This document shows positions 17,665 to 26,931 of a stretch of 64,000 nucleotides of DNA, piece by piece. Positions within the stretch are counted from its first letter, which is position 1, and each line of letters begins with the position of its first letter. The notes under the pieces are model-generated. The model was given only the letters and a program-made list of their open reading frames with translations, was not told the DNA's origin and did not search any database. Source of the DNA: Janthinobacterium sp. BJB426 (GTDB lineage: Bacteria > Pseudomonadota > Gammaproteobacteria > Burkholderiales > Burkholderiaceae_D); contig NZ_PDZL01000007.1 in NCBI RefSeq assembly GCF_002735705.1, forward strand, positions 186,001-250,000, written 5' to 3'. The translations under genes were made by a program, and so were the position numbers.

Positions 17665-18168
17665 ATGAAAACGAAAACGACGCGTACCTTCATTGCTGGT
17701 CTTGCCTTGCTGGCGAGCACTGCCGCCTGGGCGGGCACGGAAGTTCATTTCACCAAGCCGGAACAATTTTCGGACGTGTCTTTCGATCAGACGGAGCGTG
17801 ACAAAGTGCTCAAGGACTTGACGGCGCATTTCGAGAAACTGGGAGAGTCGCTCAAGCCTGGCCTGACCCTGAAGATCGATGTGACGGATCTGGACATGGC
17901 TGGCCGTGAAAATACCTCCATGCGCTCCACGCAGGATTTCCGCGTGATGACCGGTCAGGCCGATTGGCCGCGCATGCGCTTGCATTATGTGCTGGAGCAG
18001 GATGGCAAGGTCATCGGCAGTGCGGATGCGGCCCTGTCCGATATGTCCTATCTGACGCGCATCAATCGCTATGCGAGCGGCGACAAGCTGCGCTACGAGA
18101 AGAAGATGATCGATGACTGGTTCTCGGACACGTTTGGCACGCAAGTGAAGCGTCCGGTACGCAAATGA
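17665..18168 (+). CDS. DUF3016 domain-containing exported protein
   Basis: The 167-residue protein has a signal peptide (MKTKTTRTFIAGLALLASTA, cleaved after AWA) and one DUF3016 domain over the rest, recognisable from the VHFTKPEQFSDV start, the KIDVTDLDMAGR strand, the ADWPRMRLHY segment and the SDMSYL turn. The family is periplasmic and has no assigned function. The ATG at 17665 is preceded by AAAGGACT, a good ribosome binding site. The gene stands alone with its own promoter. Confidence 0.8.
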   Translation: MKTKTTRTFIAGLALLASTAAWAGTEVHFTKPEQFSDVSFDQTERDKVLKDLTAHFEKLGESLKPGLTLKIDVTDLDMAGRENTSMRSTQDFRVMTGQADWPRMRLHYVLEQDGKVIGSADAALSDMSYLTRINRYASGDKLRYEKKMIDDWFSDTFGTQVKRPVRK

Positions 18169-18208
18169 TCTTGCCGCCGGGCGCAGTGCCGGGCTAATTA
18201 ACGTAAAT

Positions 18209-18234
18209 AGTCAACGCAAGTAGTCAACGCAAGT
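18209..18234. repeat. 13-bp tandem duplication at a stop codon
   Basis: AGTCAACGCAAGT occurs twice head-to-tail (18209-18221 and 18222-18234). The second copy contains the TGA and last codons of the minus-strand solute-binding protein; the first copy repeats them just downstream. Confidence 0.8.
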
Positions 18235-19033
18235 AAGCCTGTTCGATGCGCGCCAGCTGGCCGCTCTGCCGCAGGGCCAGCAGGGCGGCATTCATTTGCG
18301 CGACGAAATCAGCCTTGTAGGCCGGCGTGTTGCGCGCGCTGTAGGCGATATAGGTGGCTTCGGACGACAGTTCCAGCACTTCGTACAATTGAAAGCCGTA
18401 ACTGGCCAGTTCGCCGCCCAGCTGGCGCGCCGTGTGGCGTGCCGCGCCGCGGTCGCTGGCGTAGCAATCGATGCGCCGCAAGGCCAGTTTTTTCAGATTG
18501 GCTTCATTGCCCTTGGCCGCTTCCAGGCGCAGCAGTCCTTCGCGGGCCGGCACCATCAATTTTTCTGAGAGCAGAAAACCCGTGTTGACGCCGATGGTCA
18601 GGCCTGCAAAGTCGGCGGGAAACCGCGTGCGCGGCGTGCGCATGACGGCCTCATGGCAAAACAGCACCACCGATTCGCGGTACAGCATGGCCGAATACGG
18701 TTGCACGTACGGCCTTTCCGTCTTGCGTCCGGGTGGAAACAGGCCGAAAACCTGGCCCTTTTCCAGCGCATCGAGGCCCCGCTTCCAGGGGCGCGGCTGT
18801 AGTTCCAGGCGGTAATCGGGCATCGCGCTGGCCGCCTGGCGCAGGATATCGATATACATGCCCTTGAAGACGCCGTTTTCCACGTAGCTGTACGGTGCAT
18901 AGTCGTCGTCGCCGTACAGGATGACGGTTTGCGGCGCGGCATGGCCGATGCCGGGTGACGCCATCGCGCAGGCGGCCAGCAGGCAGGCGCCGGCGCGGCG
19001 CAGGTTAATTTTGCATATCATCCTGACAAGCAT
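18224..19033 (-). CDS. periplasmic solute-binding protein, amino-acid (SBP_bac_3) type
   Basis: This 269-residue protein has a signal peptide (about 1-32) and a family-3 solute-binding fold: YGDDDYAPYSYVENGVFKGM is the classical ligand-pocket opening and WKRGLDALEKGQ the following helix. Such proteins usually deliver amino acids to an ABC importer or serve as stand-alone sensors. No permease or ATPase gene is adjacent, so an orphan or sensory role is possible. Three Cys residues occur, two in the mature part (VLFCHE and RIDCYAS), which may form a disulphide. The start is uncertain between 19033 and an ATG four codons later; neither has a clear ribosome binding site. The stop lies in a 13-bp tandem duplication. 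Confidence 0.8.
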   Translation of the reverse strand: MLVRMICKINLRRAGACLLAACAMASPGIGHAAPQTVILYGDDDYAPYSYVENGVFKGMYIDILRQAASAMPDYRLELQPRPWKRGLDALEKGQVFGLFPPGRKTERPYVQPYSAMLYRESVVLFCHEAVMRTPRTRFPADFAGLTIGVNTGFLLSEKLMVPAREGLLRLEAAKGNEANLKKLALRRIDCYASDRGAARHTARQLGGELASYGFQLYEVLELSSEATYIAYSARNTPAYKADFVAQMNAALLALRQSGQLARIEQAYLR

Positions 19034-19062
19034 ACAGGATGATGAGCAGAATGTACCGCGCC

Positions 19063-19506
19063 TCAGTCGATCCAGTTCACCTGCGGAAACTTGCTGCCAA
19101 AATCTTCCGGCATGGGCACGACCTGGCTGCGCTTGTAGTTGAAGAAGACAAAGCCGGACTTGGCCATGGCGATCAGGGTGCTGTCGCGCGGGCGGGTAAT
19201 GCGGAAGGTGATGTCGCCGCCATACTTGTTGAAATCCATGACGCCCACTTCGAACAACAGCTGGTCGCGCGCATGGGCTTCGGCGCGGTAGGTGGTGGCC
19301 AGGTCGGTGACGATGATGCCGGTGCCGTCCGCTTCGATGTCGCGCACGCCATATTCGAACAGGAAGCGGGCGCGGGCTTCGGAAATCATGGAAATCATGG
19401 AATCATTGCCGAGATGGTTGCCGGCGTTGATGTCCGTCGTGCGTACCGTCAGTTGCGAGGAATAGCAGTACTGGTCTTCGGGAAATTCAAGTTTCAAACG
19501 GGCCAT
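19063..19506 (-). CDS. hotdog-fold acyl-CoA thioesterase (4HBT family)
   Basis: The 147-residue cytosolic protein has the 4HBT hotdog layout: an initial strand, the active-site loop TTDINAGNHLGNDSM (about 23-37), a long helix (SMISEARARFLFEYG) and four further strands (TGIIVTDLATTYRAEA, LLFEVGVMDF). The Asp/Asn pair in the loop fits thioester hydrolysis of acyl-CoA. The substrate cannot be told from sequence. An AAGAGAA ribosome binding site precedes the ATG. It is on the same strand as the solute-binding protein with 29 bases between, so co-transcription is possible. Confidence 0.8.
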   Translation of the reverse strand: MARLKLEFPEDQYCYSSQLTVRTTDINAGNHLGNDSMISMISEARARFLFEYGVRDIEADGTGIIVTDLATTYRAEAHARDQLLFEVGVMDFNKYGGDITFRITRPRDSTLIAMAKSGFVFFNYKRSQVVPMPEDFGSKFPQVNWID

Positions 19507-19623
19507 GGTGTTCTCTTGGGCTGGGGCGCAGGGCGCGGCGGAAATATCAATTCTAGCCGGTTCCCCGCGCCCCGTCGAAAAATGCCGCCCCAGGCGTGCG
19601 CCGCCATGACTGCTTGCGTACGC

Positions 19624-21060
19624 TTACCTGCGTACTATCCTGTACACCTTGCCCGTGCCGCTCAGCATGTACAGCTCGTTTTGCGCATCCTGGCCAAACG
19701 ACAGGATGTTGCCCACGTTCGTGATGCCCCAGTCCGTTAAGGCCGAGGCCATCCCATTGCTGTAGCTGAAACTTTTCAGCCAGCCGCTGCAGTAGTCGGA
19801 ATACAGGTAGTGCCCCGCCAGTTCCGGCAGGGCCGCGCCGCGGTAGACATAGCCGCCCGTGATCGAGCAGCCGCCGGCTGCATCGTGGCCGTATTCGATG
19901 GCGGGCAGGACCAGCCCCGCCTGGTTGCAACTGGCGCTGTTGTAGCAGTGCGTGCCTTCCATGATGTTCCAGCCATAGTTGTTGCCCGCCTGGCCCATGG
20001 GCCGCACGTCGACTTCTTCCCAGTTGGCCTGGCCCACATCGGCGATATACAGCAGCTGGGCCGGCACGTCGAAGGCGTAGCGCCATGGGTTGCGCAAGCC
20101 GTAGGCCCAGATTTCAGGGCGCCCGCCTGCCGTGGCAAATGGATTGCCGGGTGGAATGGCATACGGTTGGGCGACGCTGCTGGCGTTGACGTCCAGGCGC
20201 AGCAGTTTTCCCAGAAGCACGTTGGTGTTTTGCGCGTTGCCGGGCGGATCGCCCCCGCTGCCGCCGTCGCCCGTGCCCGCATACAGATAGCCGTCCGGTC
20301 CAAAGCTGAGCAAGCCGCCATAGTGGTTGCTGAACGTGGGATGGGGAATTGTCAGGATGCCCAGCGCGGACAGGGGATCGGCCATGTTGGCGTTGCCAGC
20401 TGACACTTGTCGCCGCTCGATGACGATATCGCCGGCCAGGTTGGTGTAATAAATGAAGAAATAGCCGTTGCTGGCGTATTGCGGATGGAAGGCCAGCGAC
20501 AGCAAGCCCCGCTCGCCGCTGGTGGTGGTGAGCGTACTGATGTCGAGGAAGGGCGTGGCCAGCAGGTTGCCGTTCTGCACCACGCGGATGCGGCCGGCCC
20601 GTTCAATGATGAACAAACGGCTGTCGCCGGGCGGCGCCGTGAGGAAGATGGGGGCGTTCAAGCCGCTGGCCACCTCTTGCAGGGAGAGGGCCAGCGGCGC
20701 GTTGGCCGCATAGGTGACGCTGGCGCTGGCCGTCGCCCCCGCATTGACTTGCACCTGCTGCGTGACGGGCGTGGGCGTGCCTTGCGCCACGCTGGCGGCG
20801 CTGAGCGTGTAGGCGCCGGGCGCCAGGTCTGTCAAGGTGGTGCTCGCCGTCAGCGTCTTGCTGTACGTCGCAGGCCCGCTCACCGTGACGGCGCCCGCCA
20901 CGCCGGCCGGCAAGCCGCCGATGGTGACTGTCAGGCTGCCGGTGCCGGCTGCAGGCGGATGGTGACCGCCGCCCCCGCCACACGATGCCAGCAGGCTCAG
21001 GCAGCACGCCAGCAGCAGGGCTGGCCAGATAGGGGAAAGCCGGGATAGGAAGTGGCGCAT
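19624..21060 (-). CDS. PQQ-dependent sugar dehydrogenase-type lipoprotein
   Basis: The 478-residue protein starts with a lipoprotein signal (MRHFLSRLSPIWPALLLACC, lipobox LLASC then five Gly), a short beta-sandwich-like domain (about 38-115, a carboxypeptidase-regulatory-like fold by pattern) and a six-bladed propeller of the glucose/sorbosone dehydrogenase family (about 125-478). Family motifs include RLFIIERAGRI, LLSLAFHPQYASNGYFFIYY, LYAGTGDGGSGGDPPGNAQN, GLRNPWRYAFD and NYGWNIMEGTHCY. These enzymes oxidise aldoses with PQQ in the periplasm. The ATG at 21060 follows CAGGAG. No PQQ biosynthesis genes are near. Confidence 0.87.
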   Translation of the reverse strand: MRHFLSRLSPIWPALLLACCLSLLASCGGGGGHHPPAAGTGSLTVTIGGLPAGVAGAVTVSGPATYSKTLTASTTLTDLAPGAYTLSAASVAQGTPTPVTQQVQVNAGATASASVTYAANAPLALSLQEVASGLNAPIFLTAPPGDSRLFIIERAGRIRVVQNGNLLATPFLDISTLTTTSGERGLLSLAFHPQYASNGYFFIYYTNLAGDIVIERRQVSAGNANMADPLSALGILTIPHPTFSNHYGGLLSFGPDGYLYAGTGDGGSGGDPPGNAQNTNVLLGKLLRLDVNASSVAQPYAIPPGNPFATAGGRPEIWAYGLRNPWRYAFDVPAQLLYIADVGQANWEEVDVRPMGQAGNNYGWNIMEGTHCYNSASCNQAGLVLPAIEYGHDAAGGCSITGGYVYRGAALPELAGHYLYSDYCSGWLKSFSYSNGMASALTDWGITNVGNILSFGQDAQNELYMLSGTGKVYRIVRR

Positions 21061-21306
21061 GTCAGTCTCCTGCTGGCTGCTCGGTATGGCGCTAGGTTTG
21101 CTGCAAGAATGCGCGTTTTTGGCGTCGGCACGATTGAGCTTGCGCAAGCGTACGCCTCGCATGGGTCACGCTTCCGTGCGCTGCTGCACGGTACGGCGGC
21201 ATCGGACAAATGCGCCGCGTTTTCAGACAAGCGCAGGGCCAGTCGCACCGTCACGTCCGTTGCCGCCCGATAATGGCGCATCTGAAACCGAGCAGGAATG
21301 ACACAC

Positions 21307-22413
21307 ATGAAAACCAAAGCCGCGATTGCCTGGAAAGCGGGTGCCCCGCTGACGATCGAAGAAGTCGACCTGGCCGGCCCGCGCGCCGGCGAAGTGCTGG
21401 TCGAGCTGAAAGCCACCGGGATTTGCCATACCGATTACTACACCCTGTCCGGCGCTGATCCGGAAGGCATCTTCCCCGCCATCCTCGGCCATGAAGGCGC
21501 CGGCGTCGTCGTCGACGTGGGGCCGGGCGTGATGACCCTGAAAAAGGACGACCACGTCATCCCCCTGTACACGCCGGAATGCCGCCAGTGCAAGTTCTGC
21601 CTGTCGCAAAAGACGAATCTGTGCCAGGCCATCCGTTCCACGCAGGGCCGCGGCCTGATGCCGGACGCCACCAGCCGCTTCTCGCTGAATGGCCAGCCGC
21701 TGTTCCACTACATGGGCACGTCCACCTTTTCGAACTACATCGTCGTGCCGGAAATCGCTCTCGCAAAAATCCGCTCCGACGCGCCGTTCGACAAGGTGTG
21801 CTACATCGGCTGCGGCGTGACGACGGGCGTGGGCGCCGTCCTGTTCTCGGCCAAGGTCGAGGCGGGCGCCAACGTGGCCGTTTTCGGTCTGGGCGGCATC
21901 GGCCTGAACGTGATTCAGGCTGCCAAAATGGTCGGCGCCGATAAAATCATCGGCATCGACATCAACCCGGCGCGCCAGGCTATCGCGCGCAAGTTCGGCA
22001 TGACGCATTTTATTAATCCGAACGAAGTGGAAAACGTCGTCGATGCCATCGTGCAACTGACGGATGGCGGTGCCGACTACAGTTTCGAATGCGTGGGCAA
22101 TACGACCCTGATGCGCCAGGCGCTCGAGTGCACGCACAAGGGCTGGGGCAAATCGTTCATCATCGGCGTGGCAGCGGCTGGCCAGGAAATTTCCACACGT
22201 CCATTCCAGCTGGTGACGGGACGCGAATGGCGCGGTTCGGCCTTCGGCGGCGCGCGCGGTCGCACGGACGTGCCGAAGATCGTCGACTGGTACATGGAAG
22301 GCAAGCTCAATATTGACGACCTGATCACGCATCGCCTGCCGCTCGAACGCATCAACGAAGGCTTCGACCTGATGAAGAGCGGCGAGTCGATCCGTTCCGT
22401 CGTGTTGTACTAA
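21307..22413 (+). CDS. frmA: S-(hydroxymethyl)glutathione dehydrogenase (class III alcohol dehydrogenase)
   Basis: The 368-residue zinc enzyme oxidises the formaldehyde-glutathione adduct with NAD and also reduces S-nitrosoglutathione. Catalytic zinc ligands appear in ATGICHTDYYT and GHEGAG; the structural zinc loop is CRQCKFC with a further Cys after it; the Rossmann motif is FGLGGIGLNV and the binding-site Asp is in GIDINPAR. Length equals the family norm when the second ATG (21307) is used; it has AGGA about ten bases upstream, while the ATG at 21298 abuts that same AGGA. No S-formylglutathione hydrolase gene follows, unlike the common frmAB pair. Confidence 0.95.
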   Translation: MKTKAAIAWKAGAPLTIEEVDLAGPRAGEVLVELKATGICHTDYYTLSGADPEGIFPAILGHEGAGVVVDVGPGVMTLKKDDHVIPLYTPECRQCKFCLSQKTNLCQAIRSTQGRGLMPDATSRFSLNGQPLFHYMGTSTFSNYIVVPEIALAKIRSDAPFDKVCYIGCGVTTGVGAVLFSAKVEAGANVAVFGLGGIGLNVIQAAKMVGADKIIGIDINPARQAIARKFGMTHFINPNEVENVVDAIVQLTDGGADYSFECVGNTTLMRQALECTHKGWGKSFIIGVAAAGQEISTRPFQLVTGREWRGSAFGGARGRTDVPKIVDWYMEGKLNIDDLITHRLPLERINEGFDLMKSGESIRSVVLY

Positions 22414-22451
22414 TATTAACGGATGTACTCATTGCGCAACACTTGACGGAC

Positions 22452-22488
22452 GGGGCAGGGCGGCAGGCTGTACTTCGCTGCCTGCCCC
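22452..22488 (+). terminator. possible hairpin terminator after frmA
   Basis: Arms GGGGCAGG and CCTGCCCC with an inner CGGCAG/CTGCC pairing fold into a GC-rich stem-loop. There is no T-run, so termination efficiency is doubtful. Confidence 0.35.
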
Positions 22489-22530
22489 TGCTAGTGTGAA
22501 GATATCACCGCCTTGCTTTGGGAGCCGTTC

Positions 22531-22764
22531 ATGTTTGCCACTGCCTACCTCGCCACCTTGCGCCGCATGCTGCCCGTCTTCCTCGGCGCTGCCCTGTCTT
22601 CCCTGCTGGCCTTGTGGTGGAGCAATGCCGCCAGCCTCGCCACGCCCGCCATCTGGCTGGCGCTGCTGGCCACGTATCTGCTGTGCGCACTCTTGTTTAC
22701 ACCGCTGGCCCGGCAGAGCCGCCAGCTGGCCACGCGCCACGTGCGTCACGGCAAGCCGCGCTGA
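22531..22764 (+). CDS. small membrane protein, uncharacterised
   Basis: A 77-residue product with two hydrophobic segments (about 12-28 and 36-55) and a basic C-terminal tail (ARQSRQLATRHVRHGKPR). The ATG at 22531 follows GGGAG at a good distance. It ends four bases before the stop of the convergent GlxA-type regulator. No family recognised; an inner membrane location is inferred. Confidence 0.55.
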   Translation: MFATAYLATLRRMLPVFLGAALSSLLALWWSNAASLATPAIWLALLATYLLCALLFTPLARQSRQLATRHVRHGKPR

Positions 22765-22768
22765 CGTC

Positions 22769-23773
22769 TTAGCGCGCCGTGCTGGAAAAGCGCTCGCGGT
22801 AATCGCGGGGCGTGATGGCAAGTTTCTTTTGAAACAGGCGGCGCAGCCTCTCCTCGGTATGCAAGCCCGCTTGCACGGCCACCTGTTTTAAGGAAGACAC
22901 ATTGTCTTCCAGCAAGCGGCGCGCTACTTCAAAGCGGGCCGTGTCGATGAATTCCGTGGGGCTGGTGCCCGTTTCGCGCTGGAACACGCGCGTAAAATTG
23001 CGCTCGCTCATGGCCAGCCTGGCCGCCAGCAGCGGCACAGTGAGCTCTTCGGCCAGGTGTTCCATGATCCAGCCCTGTAATTGGCGGATGGTGGGATGCG
23101 TCGTCATCTGGCTCGACAGGTGCACGGAAAACTGCGACTGGCCGCCGGGCCGCTTCAGATACACGACCAGGTCGCGCGCCACTTCCAGCGCGATATCGCG
23201 GCTGAAATCGTCTTCCACCAGGGCCAGCGCCAGGTCAATGCCGGCCGTCACGCCGGCCGACGTCCAGAATTTCCCTTCCCGCACGAAAATCGCATCGGCA
23301 TTGACCTGTATCAATGGATAGCGCTGGCGCAGGCTGTCCACGGCGCTCCAGTGCGTGGCGGCGCTCTTGCCGTCGAGCACGCCGGCCTCGGCCAGGAAGA
23401 AGCAGCCTGTGCACAGGGCCGCCAGGGTGTCGATGCGCGGCGCCGCCTCGGCCACCCAGGCGGCGAGGGCGGGAATGTCTTGCAAGACTTGCTCGACGTG
23501 GTGGCAGCCGACGATGACGGCCAAGTCGGGCAGGCGGCTGGCATCGAGCGCCTTGCTGGCGTGCAGCGACATCAGGGTGTCCGACTCGACCGGGCCGATG
23601 GCTGTCGACACGATGCGCACGTCGTAGCCGCCGGGCAGATTGCGCAGGCGCAAATGGGTATTGGCGTAGTCAAACACTTTCATGGCGCCGATGGCTTCGA
23701 GTGCCTTGAAGCCGGGATAGACGATGATGTCGACGGTGCGCAGAGGGAATTCTTTGGGGCTTTGCTTGATCAT
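22769..23773 (-). CDS. GlxA-type AraC family transcriptional regulator with DJ-1/PfpI-like domain
   Basis: The 334-residue protein has an N-terminal DJ-1/PfpI (class I amidotransferase-like) domain (about 12-180; AALCTGCFFLAEAGVLDGK carries the nucleophile-elbow Cys) and a C-terminal AraC helix-turn-helix pair (about 225-330; LAARLAMSERNFTRVFQRET and KQVAVQAGLHTEERLRRLFQ). Members regulate amino-acid or amine catabolism genes; the effector here is unknown. No adjacent target operon is obvious. Start choice (23773 or 23815) is uncertain because neither has a ribosome binding site. Confidence 0.87.
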   Translation of the reverse strand: MIKQSPKEFPLRTVDIIVYPGFKALEAIGAMKVFDYANTHLRLRNLPGGYDVRIVSTAIGPVESDTLMSLHASKALDASRLPDLAVIVGCHHVEQVLQDIPALAAWVAEAAPRIDTLAALCTGCFFLAEAGVLDGKSAATHWSAVDSLRQRYPLIQVNADAIFVREGKFWTSAGVTAGIDLALALVEDDFSRDIALEVARDLVVYLKRPGGQSQFSVHLSSQMTTHPTIRQLQGWIMEHLAEELTVPLLAARLAMSERNFTRVFQRETGTSPTEFIDTARFEVARRLLEDNVSSLKQVAVQAGLHTEERLRRLFQKKLAITPRDYRERFSSTAR

Positions 23774-23888
23774 GCGATATGCGTGAGGGGGATAAATACT
23801 GCCATAATGCAACAACAGCGATGGCGTAGGTTAGCATGAAATAATTGGCGCGCCCGCTGGCTCCCCACCCACCGGATTCCTCGATATC

Positions 23889-26840
23889 GTGCGCTTACTT
23901 CACATTTTTGCCGCCCTGACATTGCTGCTGGGCTCATCCCTTGCCCACGCGGCCACGCTCAACTTCAATGGCGGCACCGTCAGCAACTGCAGCCAGAGCC
24001 AGGATGGCTTGCAATACACGTGCGCCTCGCTGGCGCTGAGCTCCACCGACGTCATCGTCATCGGCAGCGCGTATGCCGTGACGGTCAACAGTTCGCTGGC
24101 GATGAGCTACAACCAGGGCTTGACGATGAGCGGCAATGCCACGCTGACGGTCAAGGGCAATCTCGATATCAAGGACATCAATCCGCCGAACCTGAAAGTT
24201 ACGGGCGGCAACCTGACAGCGGAGGGCGGCACTTTCCTCATGGGTTCTCAGGAACAGACCATCACGGCAAATATTTCCGCCACGACCATCAAGATGGGCT
24301 CGAACAACGTCAAGGTGACGGGCAAGATCAGCGCCAAGGGCCCCGTGGAAATCGCCTCCGGTTCCGTCATCAACGGGCCGATCAGCGGCACCGTCGTCAA
24401 TATCCTGCCCGCCAGTACCCGCATCCAGGGCGATATCACGGCCAGCGTATCGCTGACCATCGGTTCCGGCAGCCAGGTGACGGGCAACCTGAAATCGCCG
24501 ACGATCGACCTGAAGGCGTCCGGCCTGCTCGTCACGGGGGACGTGGACGCCAGTAATTCCTTGTCGATCGCCTCAGGCAATGGCATCAAGGGCAATGTGG
24601 ACGCCGGCCAGGTGACGCTCGACTCGTCCAACGCCTATATCACGGGCAACGCCAAGGTCGACCACATCACCCTGGGCTGGCAGGGCCGGGTGCAGCAAAC
24701 CATCACCTGCAAGGCGTATACGCCATCGAACCCGTGCAGCTGCGTGACGAACAACAGCGGCTGGGCCTTCAATGAACCGATGGGGCCGAAATGCGGACCC
24801 GGTACGCCGAGCGGACTGCACCATTTCCAGATCGAGCACCCGCTGACGGCGCTCACTTGCCAGGTGCCCACGGTGACGGTGACAGCCTGCGCCGATGCCA
24901 GTTGCAGCGCGGTCTACAAAAATGGCGTGAATGTCACCGTCAGCCCGGGCGGCGAGCCGACGCAGATCGATACCAGCGGCATCAACCCCAATGTCACGGT
25001 GCGCCAGACTACGGTGGGCATCGCCACCCTCGGCCTGGTCAGCACGCCCGCCACGACGGGGGCGCTGGTGTGCAAGAGCGGCGGCAGCACGAGCAATTGC
25101 CAGATCAGCTTTCTCTCCAGCGGCTTCCAGGTGAGCGGCGCTCCGCGCTACGCGGAAGAGGCGGGCGCACTGGAAATCAGCGCCTTGCAGACCTCGTCCG
25201 GCAATAGGGACGTTTGCGTGCCCATGTTCGCCGGCCAGAGCAAGGATTTGAACCTGAGTTGCGCGTACAGCAATCCGAATGCGGGTACATTGCCTGCGCG
25301 CATCTTTGACAGCGCCAAAAATAACTATGTTGCCCTGGCGGCCAGTGACCAGAGCAGCTGCAGCGGGACGAGCACCAAGGTGAGGGTGACGTTCGGCGCC
25401 AATGGCGTGGCCAAGCCGAACATGCTGTATGCCGATGCGGGAGCGCTGCTCCTGACGGCCTCTTACAAGCCCGACAGCGGCAGCGACAAAGGTTTGGACA
25501 TGAGCGGCAGCGGCACGGTCATCGTGGCGCCGCAGCAATTCCTGTTGACGAAGCTGGCGCCGACGCAGCGCGCTGGCCTGGCGGCAGCGCCCCTCGTGGC
25601 GGGGACGCCCATCACGTTATCGGCCGTCAACGCGCTCGGTGCCGTGACGAAAAACTTTGGCAACGAAAGTGGTGTCGCCGTGCAAAAAGTCGTGCTCGGC
25701 CGTAATCTGCTGGCGCCGGTCTACACAGGCGTAAGCAATCCAGAAGTCGGCGGCGATCTCGATTTCGTGAAAAAAGGGGGCGTCATCGCGGCGCCGCCGC
25801 TGGTCTGGCCCGAAGTGGGCAAGATCAATTTCACGGCCGCGCTGCAAGACGAAAACGGTTATCTGGGCAGCGGCCTGACGTCGCCGGGGACGAGCGATGC
25901 CGTGCTCTTCTATCCGCACCACTTTGTGACGGAACTGGTGGTCAAGAAAGTGGACCTCCCGGGGGGGGCGAAGACGGAGTTTCCTTTCCCATGCAGCGCG
26001 CCGTTCGTGTGTGCCGGCGACCGTGCCGTGTATTCGCGCCAGCCTTTCGATCTGACCATCCGCGCCCAGACCTCGGGTGGCGTGGACACCAAGAATTTTG
26101 ACGCCAGGAATGACGTCATCAACAAAACGCAAGTGACGCTGGTCCCGTATGACGCGGCCACGGAGAAGAACAGCTATCCGCCCACGGCGCCATCGGGCAG
26201 CACGCTGACGGATGGGGCAAAAGCACCTGCGGCCGTGACGGGCGTACCCGTCACCAGTTTCAGCAATGGCGTTGCCACGCGCTCCATCGCCTACAGTTTC
26301 CCCGCCGCCTATGCCGTGCCCAAAGAGCCAAAGGCACTGGCATCGCCGACGGGGCTGCTGCTGCGCGCGACGTATGCCTATCCGGCAGCCGGGAGTGTGA
26401 GCTCGGCGCCGGCCGATGGCAAGGAAGCGCAACTGACCGTGCTCACGGGCCGCCTGATGGTGCCGCATGACTACGGTTCCGAGCGCTATCCCGTGCGTCT
26501 GGCGGTGCAGACGCAGTACTGGGATGGCAAGACCTGGGTTACCAGTCTGCTGGACAGCATCAGTGCGTTCGACAACACGCTGGTGGTGTTTGCCAATTGC
26601 AAGAAAACCCTGGTATGCAAGGACTTTTTATTACCCAATAACACTATTGTTACTTATACGGTCGACAAGGGCATCTTGCCGCCGAGCAAACGCCTGACCC
26701 TGGCGGCGCCCGGCGTCGGCAAGAGCGGCAGCGTCGATGTTTCCGTGCCCGGCATTGCGTACTTGCCCAGCACCGTGGGCACCGTCGTCTTTGGCGTCTT
26801 CAAGTCGGGTCCCGTGATTTACCTGCGCGAGATGTATTAG
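23889..26840 (+). CDS. orphan MshQ-like (DUF6701) surface protein
   Basis: The 983-residue exported protein has a signal peptide (about 1-22, ending AHA), a repetitive beta-helix-like region of Gly/Asn/Thr/Ser with regular VTGNL/ITGN turns (about 60-270), a Cys-rich junction (ITCKAYTPSNPCSC), a middle beta-sandwich region and a C-terminal DUF6701-like part (about 600-983; GRLMVPHDYGSERYPVRLAV and QYWDGKTWVTSLLDSISAF are typical). MshQ proteins are encoded at the end of MSHA pilus loci, but no pilus gene is in this window. It starts with GTG, with a weak ribosome binding site. An uninterrupted G8 tract lies in codons near residue 692 (25961-25968), a potential slippage site. Confidence 0.8.
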   Translation: MRLLHIFAALTLLLGSSLAHAATLNFNGGTVSNCSQSQDGLQYTCASLALSSTDVIVIGSAYAVTVNSSLAMSYNQGLTMSGNATLTVKGNLDIKDINPPNLKVTGGNLTAEGGTFLMGSQEQTITANISATTIKMGSNNVKVTGKISAKGPVEIASGSVINGPISGTVVNILPASTRIQGDITASVSLTIGSGSQVTGNLKSPTIDLKASGLLVTGDVDASNSLSIASGNGIKGNVDAGQVTLDSSNAYITGNAKVDHITLGWQGRVQQTITCKAYTPSNPCSCVTNNSGWAFNEPMGPKCGPGTPSGLHHFQIEHPLTALTCQVPTVTVTACADASCSAVYKNGVNVTVSPGGEPTQIDTSGINPNVTVRQTTVGIATLGLVSTPATTGALVCKSGGSTSNCQISFLSSGFQVSGAPRYAEEAGALEISALQTSSGNRDVCVPMFAGQSKDLNLSCAYSNPNAGTLPARIFDSAKNNYVALAASDQSSCSGTSTKVRVTFGANGVAKPNMLYADAGALLLTASYKPDSGSDKGLDMSGSGTVIVAPQQFLLTKLAPTQRAGLAAAPLVAGTPITLSAVNALGAVTKNFGNESGVAVQKVVLGRNLLAPVYTGVSNPEVGGDLDFVKKGGVIAAPPLVWPEVGKINFTAALQDENGYLGSGLTSPGTSDAVLFYPHHFVTELVVKKVDLPGGAKTEFPFPCSAPFVCAGDRAVYSRQPFDLTIRAQTSGGVDTKNFDARNDVINKTQVTLVPYDAATEKNSYPPTAPSGSTLTDGAKAPAAVTGVPVTSFSNGVATRSIAYSFPAAYAVPKEPKALASPTGLLLRATYAYPAAGSVSSAPADGKEAQLTVLTGRLMVPHDYGSERYPVRLAVQTQYWDGKTWVTSLLDSISAFDNTLVVFANCKKTLVCKDFLLPNNTIVTYTVDKGILPPSKRLTLAAPGVGKSGSVDVSVPGIAYLPSTVGTVVFGVFKSGPVIYLREMY

Positions 26841-26931
26841 CCTGAACCAAGGACGGGGGCAGGCAGCGCGAAAAACCAGTAACATGCCTGGCTGTGGCAT
26901 TTCCTCCCCCAACCTCAGACTGGAGTTTCCT

